DNA of 64,000 bases. It comes from Microbacterium sp. zg-Y625. GTDB lineage: Bacteria; Actinomycetota; Actinomycetes; Actinomycetales; Microbacteriaceae. The DNA lies in contig NZ_CP126740.1 in the NCBI RefSeq assembly GCF_030246925.1, positions 558,001 to 622,000 of the forward strand, read 5' to 3'. The notes beneath the pieces are model-generated. The model was not told where the DNA came from. It did no database searches and was given only the letters and a program-made list of their open reading frames with translations. This document shows, in pieces, positions 22,399 to 30,230 of this stretch. Numbering within the stretch: the first letter of the stretch is position 1; each line of letters starts with the position of its first letter. The position numbers were made by a program, and so were the translations under genes.

Positions 22399-23322
22399 TC
22401 AGGCGCCGTGGGCGATGAGCCAGCTCTCGCCGTTGACGTAGCCGTTGTTCACCTGCACCTCGAGGTGCAGATGCGCCCCGAAGGCGCGGCCCGTCTCGCC
22501 GACCTGGCCGATCACCTGACCGGCGACGACGCGGTCGCCGACCTGCACGGTGCGGGAGCCGTACGTCATGTGGGCGTAGAGGGTCGTGACGCTCACGCCG
22601 TTGATGTTGTGCGCGACCTTGACGTACACGCCCCAGCCGGGCCCGCTCTCGGACGACTCGATCACCACGCCGTCGGCGACCGAGGAGATGGGGGTGCCCG
22701 CGGCGACCATGTAGTCCACGCCGCGGTGGCCCGCGTAGGGGGTGCCGAAGTTGTCGAAGTACGGCAGCGGCCGCACGACGCCGCCACCGGCGGGAATCGC
22801 CGCCGAGACCGCGGCGAGCTGGCCGTTGGTGATCGCCGCAGCGAGGCGGGCGCGCTCGGCCTGCGCGGCGGCCTCCTCGGCCTGCTTGACCGCCGCGATC
22901 TCCTCGGGAGTCGTAGCGGCGTACGACAGGCGGTCGAGGGCGACGCCGTCGGACTGCGAGGCGACCACGAGCGACTGCGTCTCGCGGGGGGCGTCAGCCT
23001 CGGAGGCGGCGACCAGCGAGGTCGTGCCGTCGGCGGCATCGAGTTCGACGGAGGTGTCGAGGGGCCGGGCGGCGGTGTCGGACATGTCCTGCGTCGTCAC
23101 GGCCATGGCGGGGATGGCGGTGGTGCCGGCGAGGCTGACCACGACGCTCACGGCGAAGACGACGTGCACGGTCCGCCGCGCGGAGCCGGGCGTGCGGGTC
23201 GCCGCCCGCGCGGTCACCAGTGTCGACCACCGGGCGCGGGAGGCCGCGGCGATCCGGGCGGAGCGGCGGGTGGGACCGGGGCTGGGCGTGGCGGAACTGG
23301 GTGAAGTGGAGTTCTCGGTCAA
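22399..23322 (-). CDS. M23-family metallopeptidase (peptidoglycan hydrolase-like)
   Basis: Secreted or membrane-anchored protein of 307 residues. The cytoplasmic N-terminus is long and arginine-rich (about 50 residues). A hydrophobic segment follows (VHVVFAVSVVVSLAGTTAIPAMA), then an alanine/glutamate-rich coiled-coil-like linker (about 130-165). The LytM/M23 domain spans about 180-300. Zinc ligands are visible in HRGVD and in HLHLE, with YAHM between them. Cuts or remodels cell-wall peptide cross-links. Nothing identifiable as a c-di-AMP riboswitch was found upstream. Activity is expected since all metal ligands are present. Confidence 0.9.
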   Translation of the reverse strand: MTENSTSPSSATPSPGPTRRSARIAAASRARWSTLVTARAATRTPGSARRTVHVVFAVSVVVSLAGTTAIPAMAVTTQDMSDTAARPLDTSVELDAADGTTSLVAASEADAPRETQSLVVASQSDGVALDRLSYAATTPEEIAAVKQAEEAAAQAERARLAAAITNGQLAAVSAAIPAGGGVVRPLPYFDNFGTPYAGHRGVDYMVAAGTPISSVADGVVIESSESGPGWGVYVKVAHNINGVSVTTLYAHMTYGSRTVQVGDRVVAGQVIGQVGETGRAFGAHLHLEVQVNNGYVNGESWLIAHGA

Positions 23323-23540
23323 ACGGGGGCCTCTGGGCTTTGTGAGCCCGCGGATCGGCGCCGTCGGATCGGCGCGGTGCGGATGCCGCGAAATGCTTCG
23401 GGTGGCGGCGCGTGCGTAACAATACTGTCACGATGAACCTGAACGGAGCCTCCGAGAGCCGTAGCTTCCGCTAAGGCAGCCGTCAACCGGATGCGCTCGG
23501 CGATTCCGTCGCCGATGCTGGCGGAGGAGAGGAGCACGCC

Positions 23541-23702
23541 ATGAGTAACAATCTGCCCGACCTGCCCGACGAGGAGCGTCCCGCCGATCCGGCCGCCGAG
23601 AGCTTCTTCGCCGACCCGCTGCTCGACGACGAACGTCCCGTGCCGCTCGACGAAGAAGACGACGCCGCCCTCGAGATCGAGAGCCAGGACCTCGGCTCCT
23701 GA
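23541..23702 (+). CDS. Small acidic protein, unknown function
   Basis: A 53-residue protein with a strong AGGAGAGGAG ribosome site 6-15 bases before ATG. Almost one third of residues are Asp or Glu; proline-rich, with a repeated D-P-L-L-D/E-E-R-P-like pattern (ADPLLDDERPVPLDEEDD). No cysteine, no membrane helix; probably disordered. It lies just upstream of the FUSC gene and may be cotranscribed with it. The clean start, ribosome site and codon bias support a real gene; I do not recognise a family. Confidence 0.65.
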   Translation: MSNNLPDLPDEERPADPAAESFFADPLLDDERPVPLDEEDDAALEIESQDLGS

Positions 23703-23802
23703 CACGGCGGGGCGGCAGCGCCGGGCTGGCCGCATCGCCCCCGCCGCGGTAGCGCGGCGCCTGCGCTCGGCGGGCGGCGAGGTCGTCGCGCTGTCGCGGC
23801 TC

Positions 23803-24816
23803 GTGCTGGCCGCCAAGACCGCCGTTGCCGCCGCCGTCGCCTGGTATCTGGCGCCCGCCGTTCCCTTCGCCGACGCGGAGTACTCGTACTACGCCCCGAT
23901 GGGGGTGCTCGTCAGCATGTACCCCACCGTCGCGGACTCCGCACGCGCGGGCGCGCAGGCCCTCGGCGGGCTGGCCCTCGGGATCGTCCTCGGCTTCGGG
24001 GGACTCGCCGCGGTCAGCGTCGGTGCGCCTGCGATCGCGGCGATCGCGCTGGTCATCGGGGCCGGCGTCGCGCTCGGCGGCATCCGGGGGCTCGGGGCGG
24101 GACGCGACTGGATCGCCATCGCGGGGCTCTTCGTGCTGCTGCTCGGTGGGGGCAGTGCGGACGAGTTCTCGACGTCGTACCTCGTGACGATGGCCTTCGG
24201 CGTGCTGGTGGGGATCGCAGCGAACTTCCTGCTGCTGCCGCCGCTGTACCTGCGGGAGGCGGGTGCGCAGCTGGCGGACCTCCGTGAGCGACTCGCGCTC
24301 AGTCTCGAGCGCCTCGCCGGCGACATCGAGACCGGCGAGGTCGACCCCGCGCGCCTCGATCGTGAGTCCGATGAACTGGCATCGCTCGCGGCGAGCGTGG
24401 CCGAGGGCATGGGTGAGGCCGGCCGCAGCGTGCGCGGCAATCCGCGCGGACGCGGACGGGTCGCGGAGCAGGAGCAGAACGACCTCGCGTGGTCGGCGCT
24501 GGAACGCGCGACACTGCTCACGCGGGAGGTGACCGAGGTGCTGGCGCGGCGGCCGCAGGTGACGGCCGACGGTCTGCCCCGTCTGCATCGGCAGCTCGGC
24601 GAGGCGTTGCGCGCCTGTGCTGACCTCGTCGCGGCGGGTCCGTCCGCGCAGGACCTGTCTCCATCCGCCGAGGGTGCCTCGGCCGCCGTCACGCGGTACG
24701 CGCGGTCGGTCGCCGCGGAGACGGACGACGCCGCTCAGCCCGACCCGGCGTTCGCCGTGGCCGGCCACCTCAGCCGCATCGTGCAGCTGTGCGGGCCGGC
24801 TGCGGCACGGGGCTGA
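23803..24816 (+). CDS. FUSC-family / aromatic-acid-exporter-like membrane protein
   Basis: Protein of at least 337 residues. Six closely packed helices in the first about 150 residues, starting AAKTAVAAAVAWYLAP and including APMGVLVSMYPTVADS, match the FUSC-like half of p-hydroxybenzoate efflux (AaeB) proteins. The C-terminal half is a soluble helical bundle rich in Arg/Glu/Ala. The start is uncertain: GTG 23803 has no ribosome site, and the frame is open upstream (through ...RRLRSAGGEVVALSRL) with no ATG/GTG/TTG. So a non-standard start or a small sequence error is possible. Substrate unknown. Confidence 0.75.
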   Translation: MLAAKTAVAAAVAWYLAPAVPFADAEYSYYAPMGVLVSMYPTVADSARAGAQALGGLALGIVLGFGGLAAVSVGAPAIAAIALVIGAGVALGGIRGLGAGRDWIAIAGLFVLLLGGGSADEFSTSYLVTMAFGVLVGIAANFLLLPPLYLREAGAQLADLRERLALSLERLAGDIETGEVDPARLDRESDELASLAASVAEGMGEAGRSVRGNPRGRGRVAEQEQNDLAWSALERATLLTREVTEVLARRPQVTADGLPRLHRQLGEALRACADLVAAGPSAQDLSPSAEGASAAVTRYARSVAAETDDAAQPDPAFAVAGHLSRIVQLCGPAAARG

Positions 24817-24830
24817 GCGGCGCCGCCGCG

Positions 24831-24977
24831 TCACTCGGAGTCGGTCGTCTCCGCGTCGATGTCGTCGCCTTCGGCCTGTGAGGGGTGACCCATCGCTTCG
24901 TCCGTCCCGGACTGCTCCGAGGGGCGGTCCGGGTCGTCACCTTCGGCCTGGCTGGGGTGCGCGTTGTCCGTGTCCAT
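24831..24977 (-). CDS. Small acidic protein with two HPSQAEGDD repeats
   Basis: A 48-residue protein preceded by AGGAGGAG five bases before its ATG. It carries two copies of the nine-residue motif HPSQAEGDD (about residues 6-14 and 32-40) and is otherwise Asp/Glu/Ser/Thr-rich, with no hydrophobic core. Probably disordered. It converges on the FUSC gene. The repeat suggests a peptide that is bound or processed twice; no function is known to me. Confidence 0.65.
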   Translation of the reverse strand: MDTDNAHPSQAEGDDPDRPSEQSGTDEAMGHPSQAEGDDIDAETTDSE

Positions 24978-25078
24978 GCTGCTCCTCCTTCGATCGGGCA
25001 TCAGTGGGGTCGACGCTAGGGGCAGCGCGCGCCGGTCGCGAAGGGATTGACGACGGCTCTGCGTGGGAGTACCCCGCC

Positions 25079-25837
25079 TCACGCCTCGCCGGCGCGGAGC
25101 GCCTGCTCGACCGCCGCCGACACGCCCTCGGTCCACGGCTCGCCATGCCCAGGCAGAACGGTGCGGGCGCCGGTGTCGGCGAGGGCGGAGAGCGCCGCCA
25201 ACGCGGCGTGAGGGTCGGCCGTCGCGGCGTTCGCGACGATGCGTGGGCCCACGGCTCCGGTGTAGGGGTCGAGCGTGACCAGCGCATCGCCGGAGAGCAG
25301 CACGCCGACGGCGGGAAGCAGCAGCGCGCAGTGCCCCTCGGTGTGCCCGGGGGTGAACACCGGCACCGGGGCGCCGGGCACGCCGAGCGGCTCACCGGGG
25401 ACGAGGGTCCCGCCGGCGTCGATGCCCTTGACAGCGAGGGCGCCCGCAGCGGCCATGCGGGCGATCACGGGGATGGCGCGAGGATGCCGGAAGGGATAGA
25501 TCCAGCGCGGGGCGGCGTGGCGGTAGCGGTACGGATGCCGCGCCAGGCGGCGGTCCCGCTCGTGCACGTGGTGGGCGACGCCGTGGTCGTCGACGAGGCG
25601 TCGCGACATGCCGACGTGGTCGAAGTGACCGTGGGTGAGCACCACGGCGTCGATGTCGGACGGGGTGGCATCGAACTCGGCGAGGAGCGCGACGAGATCA
25701 CGCCACATGGCGGGCAGGCCAGCGTCCACGAGCGTGATCCCCGCGGCATCCCGGATCAGGTAGCAGTTCACTTCGGCGCGGGTGAGGCGGTGCACGCCGG
25801 GGGCGATCTCGGTGCGCGACGGAGCGGGAGCGGCCAT
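25079..25837 (-). CDS. MBL-fold metallo-hydrolase
   Basis: Cytosolic hydrolase of 252 residues of the metallo-beta-lactamase superfamily. The metal site is complete: HGHFDH at about residues 69-74, a histidine in TPGHTEGH, the aspartate in LLSGDAL and a final histidine in LPGHGEP. Glyoxalase II-like, but no substrate is implied. The ATG at 25837 (MAAPAPSRTE) is preferred to the one 36 bases upstream; GAGCCT lies 6 bases before it, a weak leaderless-type box. Confidence 0.87.
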   Translation of the reverse strand: MAAPAPSRTEIAPGVHRLTRAEVNCYLIRDAAGITLVDAGLPAMWRDLVALLAEFDATPSDIDAVVLTHGHFDHVGMSRRLVDDHGVAHHVHERDRRLARHPYRYRHAAPRWIYPFRHPRAIPVIARMAAAGALAVKGIDAGGTLVPGEPLGVPGAPVPVFTPGHTEGHCALLLPAVGVLLSGDALVTLDPYTGAVGPRIVANAATADPHAALAALSALADTGARTVLPGHGEPWTEGVSAAVEQALRAGEA

Positions 25838-25877
25838 GCCGCCAGGCTCCGGGCCGGACGCGCCCGCAGCCACGGGG

Positions 25878-25907
25878 TTGACCCCTCGGGGATGCCGGTG
25901 CTACCGA
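25878..25907 (+). promoter_or_regulatory. Probable promoter of the diiron-protein operon
   Basis: TTGACC (25878-25883) and TACCGA (25902-25907) are spaced by 18 bases. Transcription would start about 80 bases before ATG 25993. Confidence 0.4.
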
Positions 25908-25992
25908 ACAGGGGAGGGGTCGTCAAGTCGATGCGGCCCCGTGCGGGTCTTGCGAAGCTTGCTTCTGTCGCTTCTCACAGACAGGAACCACC

Positions 25993-27051
25993 ATGACGCT
26001 GCCCGCCGCCGCGGAGCCCCGGATCCACCCTCGACCCGCTGCCCGCGGTCCCCTGAGCGCCGCGATCCTGGAACTGCTGGCAGACCCGGCCCAGGATGCC
26101 GCCGGCGTCGCCGCCCGCGCGGCTGCTGCTGTCGACGCCGCCGACGACGTCGTGCGCGACGACGACGTGCAGCTGTCGCTGTTCCTGCTGTACGCGCTTC
26201 ACTACGGCTCCCTCGGCGGCCTTCCCGACGCGAGAGAGTGGGACCCGCACCTGCTCGCAGCCCGCCACGTGCTCGAGGCGGCGTTCGAAGCGCGCCTGCG
26301 GGCCGAGATCGACGTCCCGGAAGCGCCCGACGAGCCCGGTGCCGATGCCGTTGCCCGGTTGCTGTTCTCCCTCACCGCACCGACGCCCGGGCCGAGCCTC
26401 GCCCGCCACGTCGCAAAGAAAGCGTCGGTCGAGCAGCTGCGCGAGTTTCTCATGCACCGCAGCATCTACACGCTGCGCGAGGCCGACCCCCACTCCTGGG
26501 TGATCCCGCGGCTGACCGGACGCGCGAAGGCGGCGCTCATGGAGATCCAGTTCGACGAGTACGGCAGCGGCGACGCAGGTCGCGCCCACGCCGGCATCTT
26601 CGCGCAGACCATGCGCGGGGCGGGTCTGGACGACACCTACGGCGCGTACGTCGACGCGGTGCCCGCGGTCACCCTGGCATCCCTCAACATGATGTCGATG
26701 TTCGGGCTGAACCGGCGGCTGCGCGGCGCGATCGTCGGCCACCTGGCTGCGTTCGAGATGACGTCGTCGATTCCCAACAAGCACTACGCCGACGGCTTCC
26801 GGCGGGTCGGGTTCGGCGCGGACGTCACCTGGTACTTCGACGAGCACGTCGAAGCCGACGCGGTGCACGAGCAGATCGCCGGCCGCGACCTCGCGGGCGC
26901 GCTCGCCGAGGACGAGCCCGATCTGCTCCCCGACATCCTCTTCGGCGCCGCCGCGTGTCTCGCCGTCGACGGATGGGCGGGCGACCACATCCTGCAGGCC
27001 TGGCAGGAGGGGCGGTCGGCCCTGCGCGAGGGCTTCGTTGCCTCGCCCTGA
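25993..27051 (+). CDS. Haem-oxygenase-like diiron enzyme ('iron-containing redox enzyme' family)
   Basis: All-helical protein of 352 residues of the HDO superfamily, whose characterised members (UndA, BesC, SznF) are diiron oxidases or oxygenases of small metabolites. Candidate iron ligands are Glu189 (MEIQFDEYGSG), His199 (GRAHAGIF), Glu255 (AAFEMTSS), then His285, Asp289 and His292 in EHVEADAVH. That is a full set rather than a degraded one. Also conserved-looking is SLNMMSMFGLNRRLRGAIVGHL. AGGA lies six bases before the ATG. It is the first gene of a three-gene unit with a glycosyltransferase and a CDGSH protein. The substrate is unknown. Confidence 0.8.
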   Translation: MTLPAAAEPRIHPRPAARGPLSAAILELLADPAQDAAGVAARAAAAVDAADDVVRDDDVQLSLFLLYALHYGSLGGLPDAREWDPHLLAARHVLEAAFEARLRAEIDVPEAPDEPGADAVARLLFSLTAPTPGPSLARHVAKKASVEQLREFLMHRSIYTLREADPHSWVIPRLTGRAKAALMEIQFDEYGSGDAGRAHAGIFAQTMRGAGLDDTYGAYVDAVPAVTLASLNMMSMFGLNRRLRGAIVGHLAAFEMTSSIPNKHYADGFRRVGFGADVTWYFDEHVEADAVHEQIAGRDLAGALAEDEPDLLPDILFGAAACLAVDGWAGDHILQAWQEGRSALREGFVASP

Positions 27052-28000
27052 CCGCGCGCGCCTGGACGGCGAGTACGTGCTCCCGCTGCGGTGGGACGAA
27101 GACGCCGATCTCGCCGAGCAGACGGTGTACCTGCGGGAGCTGGCGGATGTCATCGACGTCACGGTCGTGGACGGCTCGGATGCCACGGCGTTCGCCGCGC
27201 ACCGGGCGGCGTGGCCGTTCGCGCGGCACGTCGCACCGGTCGTTCCCGGCCGCAACGGCAAGGCGCGCGGGGCGATGACCGGCATCCGTCTGTCCCGTCA
27301 CGAGAAGCTCGTCATCGCGGACGACGATGTGCGGTACGACCGCGCCGTGCTCGCTGCGGTGCTCGACCGGCTCGGGCGCTCGGATGTCGTGCGCCCCCAG
27401 AACGTCTTCTCGCCCGCGCCCTGGCATGCGCGGTGGGACACCGGGCGCACGCTGCTGAACCGCGCTCTGGGCGGAGACTTCTCGGGCACGGTGGCGCTTC
27501 GCCGCAGCGCCCTGCCGCCGGGGGGATACGACACCGACGTGCTGTTCGAGAACCTCGAGCTCGAGCGCACCGTGCGCGCCCGCGGCGGCCGTGTCGACGT
27601 GGCATCCGACCTGTACGTATCCCGGCGCCCGGCCGAGGTGCGCCGGTTCTGGGAGCAGCGGGTGCGGCAGGCGTACGACGACTGGGCCCAGCCGCAGCGA
27701 CTGCTGCGCGAGCTGGCACTGCTCCCGGCCATCGTGTCGCTCGTGCGTGCCGGGAACGCACGGGGGCTCGCGGCCTTCGCCGGGGCGGTCGTCGCCCTCG
27801 CCGCCGTCGGCAGGGCGCGCGCCGGTGGGCGGGCGCACTTCCGGGCGAGCGACTGCCTGTGGGCGCTGCCCTGGGTGCTCGAGCGCTCTCTCACCGTCTG
27901 GATCGCCGTGCTGCTGCGCCTTCGCGGCGGCGTGCGCTATCGCGACGAACGCATCCACCGCGCGGCCACGCCGCTGCGCACCCTCAGGAGGACGACATGA
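27038..28000 (+). CDS. Family 2 glycosyltransferase with C-terminal membrane helices
   Basis: GT-A transferase of 320 residues. The nucleotide-sugar half shows DVTVVDGSDA, GRNGKARGAMTGI and the metal-binding ADDDVRYD (about residue 95). FSGTVALRRSALP and FENLELERTVRARGGRV follow as the acceptor-side motifs. Two or three hydrophobic segments near residues 225-300 suggest membrane attachment. TTG start overlaps the end of the diiron gene by 14 bases and its stop overlaps the CDGSH start, so all three are translated together. Product unknown; a surface or lipid-linked sugar is plausible. Confidence 0.8.
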   Translation: MPRPDRARLDGEYVLPLRWDEDADLAEQTVYLRELADVIDVTVVDGSDATAFAAHRAAWPFARHVAPVVPGRNGKARGAMTGIRLSRHEKLVIADDDVRYDRAVLAAVLDRLGRSDVVRPQNVFSPAPWHARWDTGRTLLNRALGGDFSGTVALRRSALPPGGYDTDVLFENLELERTVRARGGRVDVASDLYVSRRPAEVRRFWEQRVRQAYDDWAQPQRLLRELALLPAIVSLVRAGNARGLAAFAGAVVALAAVGRARAGGRAHFRASDCLWALPWVLERSLTVWIAVLLRLRGGVRYRDERIHRAATPLRTLRRTT

Positions 28001-28212
28001 CCGCGGACGAGACCACCATCACCGCCTACCCCGACGGCCCGCTCATCGTGCGCGGTGCGGTGATCTACCGCAACGAGGCGGGGGAGGAGATCCGCCAGCC
28101 GCGCCGGACCGTGGCGCTGTGCCGGTGCGGCGTCTCGGCGATCAAGCCCTGGTGTGACGGCACCCACAAGCTCATCGGGTTCACCACCACGCCGGAGTTG
28201 CCGGGGGAGTGA
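27997..28212 (+). CDS. CDGSH iron-sulfur domain protein
   Basis: A 71-residue protein with one CDGSH [2Fe-2S] motif. The ligands are Cys42, Cys44, Cys53 and His57 in CRCGVSAIKPWCDGTH, matching the C-x-C...S-x2-K-P-x-C-D-G-x-H pattern. The three-cysteine, one-histidine site makes the cluster redox-active and pH-labile. No transmembrane anchor, so soluble. ATG overlaps the glycosyltransferase stop, with CAGGAGG upstream. In context it could feed electrons to the diiron enzyme two genes upstream; that is inference. Confidence 0.92.
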   Translation: MTADETTITAYPDGPLIVRGAVIYRNEAGEEIRQPRRTVALCRCGVSAIKPWCDGTHKLIGFTTTPELPGE

Positions 28213-28215
28213 GGC

Positions 28216-28253
28216 GGGGGCAGGGCCGGCGGGCGGCGGGCCGGGGGCGGGGG
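28216..28253 (+). other. G-run sequence, potential G-quadruplex
   Basis: Six runs of three to five G are separated by one to five bases on the + strand, directly downstream of the CDGSH stop. Confidence 0.4.
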
Positions 28254-28305
28254 CGGCTGCGGCCCCGGGCGGCGGCAGGCCAGGCGGTCTCCCAGCGGCG
28301 ACCGA

Positions 28306-28311
28306 TACGGT
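28306..28311 (+). promoter_or_regulatory. Leaderless-type -10 (TACGGT)
   Basis: TACGGT ends 6 bases before ATG 28318. Confidence 0.5.
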
Positions 28312-28317
28312 GAACGA

Positions 28318-28725
28318 ATGCCTGTCTGGTGGGAACGCGTTCGCTCTTTGTTGTCGATGAGCGCCCACGAGCATGCCGCCCTCCCGGACCTGCGCGGGCT
28401 GGAATCCAGCCGTGCCCGTGTCGAGGGCACCCAGTATCGCCCCAACGACCACGAGCGGATGAGCGTCGGCGATCGCATGTACGTGCTGCGCCGCGAGCCG
28501 CGCAACCAGCGAGACGCGTCGGCCATCGCCGTCTACGCCCGCGGGCGCGCGGTCGGATACGTCTCCACGGCGCGGGCGGCGGTCATCGCGCCTCTGCTGG
28601 ACCGCCTCGGTGGCGCCGCGGTGGTCAACGGCATCGGCACCGACACCGACAGCAGTCGACTGTGGGTCGAGCTGCCGGAACCTGCGGTGCTGGACGACTT
28701 CGTGCGGGAGTACGAAACGGCCTGA
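28318..28725 (+). CDS. HIRAN-domain protein
   Basis: A 135-residue soluble protein. The HIRAN domain covers about 35-105: VEGTQYRPNDHERM, MYVLRREPRNQRDASAIAVYA, then GRAVGYVSTARAAVIAPLL. HIRAN folds bind DNA ends or are fused to repair helicases such as HLTF; here the domain is free-standing. The N-terminal helix of about 20 residues is amphipathic. A role in DNA repair is an inference from the fold. Confidence 0.78.
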   Translation: MPVWWERVRSLLSMSAHEHAALPDLRGLESSRARVEGTQYRPNDHERMSVGDRMYVLRREPRNQRDASAIAVYARGRAVGYVSTARAAVIAPLLDRLGGAAVVNGIGTDTDSSRLWVELPEPAVLDDFVREYETA

Positions 28726-28867
28726 GGTCGGGCTGCGGTCCGCGGCTCGCGCGAACGGGCCGGGGATTCCTCCCCAGGCGGCGGTGCCGCCGAGTTATCC
28801 ACAATGCCCGCGTGGCCTGGGATTTGTGAAGCCCTCAATGTCGGAGGGGGTCGGCAGAATCGGGGGT

Positions 28868-30217
28868 ATGAACAGCTCCTCGGCCGCCGGCTCGATCGCC
28901 ACCGCCTCGCACGGCGCGGTGATCAGCGGGGTGGAGCACACCCGGCGGGCGATCGCGGCGTTGCAGGCGGAAGAGCTGCAGTGGTTCGCGCGGGCCGAGG
29001 CTCTCGCGGCGGAGGAGACCGCGCGTATCCCGTCGAGTGAGGGGCGGGAGCGGGAGATGCCGCGCCGCGGCATGGCCGCCGAGCTCGCGGCGGTGTTGCG
29101 CCGGTCGGATCGGGGCATGCAGGAACGCATGCGGGACGCCGCCGTGCTGGTGGAGGGGTTCCCCGAGACGCTGGGTGCTCTCGAGTCCGGCCGGATCGAC
29201 GTGGCGCACGTGCGGGTGATCCAGGATGCCGGGGCGCGCATCACGGACCCCGACGCGCGAGCACGGTTCGAACAGGCCGCGCTGGTGGTCGCGGAGCGGG
29301 AGACGCCGGGGCGGGCCAAGCCGATCATCCTGATGCTCGCGCAGCGCCTGGACCCGGTGCCGCTGGAGGAACGGCACACCGAAGCCGCGGCCGGTCGGCG
29401 GGTGTGGGTGCGGGACCTCGACGACGGGATGGCCGAGCTCGCGGCGGTGCTGCCGGCTCCGCTGGCGTACGCGATCAAGGAGCGACTCACCGCGCACGCG
29501 CGGGAGATCGTCGCGGCGGCACGGGGGGCGCGGACTGGGGCGGGCGGCGAAGCTGACATCGGAGCGGAGGCTGCGAGCACAGATGTCATCGCAACGGACT
29601 GCCGCACCACCGACCAGGTCCGCGCCGATGTGCTCACCGACCTGCTCCTCACCGGACACGCCACCGCACCGGTGTCCGCCGGCAGCATCCCCGCGACCGC
29701 GGCGATCAGCGCGCACGTGCAGATCACCATCCCCGCAGCGACCCTCACCGGGGAAGGCACCGAACCCGCCGAGCTCGTCGGCTACGGGCCCATCGACCCC
29801 ACCACCGCCCGGCACCTCGCCGCCACCGCCCCGACCTGGGAGCGACTGTTCACCTCACCCACCACCGGGGCGGTGCTGCAGGTCGACACCTACCGGCCGA
29901 GCGTGCAGATGCGACGGCTCCTCGACGCGAGGGATGAGCACTGCCGGTTCCCCGGATGCCGGAGGCCCGCGCGACTGTGCGACGGCGACCACACCATCGA
30001 CGCCGCCCGCGGCGGACCGACCCGCGTCACCAACCTCGCCAACCTCTGCCCCGGCCGACATCACCCCGTGAAGCACAAGACCGCATGGAGTGTGGTGCAG
30101 AGACCCGACGGCATCCTGGAATGGACCAGCCCCACCGGGAGGGTCTACGTCGACGTCCCGCGGCGGGTGCTGGAGTTCATGGCCCTGGCCGCCGCGGAAG
30201 AACCCGCACCGTTCTGA
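28868..30217 (+). CDS. DUF222/REP13E12-type HNH endonuclease
   Basis: A 449-residue protein of the family repeated many times in actinobacterial genomes. The long helical DUF222 part occupies about 20-330 (GMAAELAAVLRRSDRGMQER, FPETLGALESGRIDVAHVRVI). The HNH nuclease is at about 375-415: HCRFPGCRRPARLCDGDH, then NLANLCPGRHHPVKH, with the two CxxC/C pairs binding zinc and the conserved histidines. Its biology is unknown; some copies are linked to mobile DNA. CAGAAT ends 7 bases before the ATG. Confidence 0.88.
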   Translation: MNSSSAAGSIATASHGAVISGVEHTRRAIAALQAEELQWFARAEALAAEETARIPSSEGREREMPRRGMAAELAAVLRRSDRGMQERMRDAAVLVEGFPETLGALESGRIDVAHVRVIQDAGARITDPDARARFEQAALVVAERETPGRAKPIILMLAQRLDPVPLEERHTEAAAGRRVWVRDLDDGMAELAAVLPAPLAYAIKERLTAHAREIVAAARGARTGAGGEADIGAEAASTDVIATDCRTTDQVRADVLTDLLLTGHATAPVSAGSIPATAAISAHVQITIPAATLTGEGTEPAELVGYGPIDPTTARHLAATAPTWERLFTSPTTGAVLQVDTYRPSVQMRRLLDARDEHCRFPGCRRPARLCDGDHTIDAARGGPTRVTNLANLCPGRHHPVKHKTAWSVVQRPDGILEWTSPTGRVYVDVPRRVLEFMALAAAEEPAPF

Positions 30218-30230
30218 CGAGCGGCGACGG

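Noticed and set aside
23323..23540. c-di-AMP (ydaO-type) riboswitch upstream of the M23 peptidase
   Set aside because: Such switches often precede cell-wall hydrolases in actinobacteria, but none of the conserved core segments could be found here.
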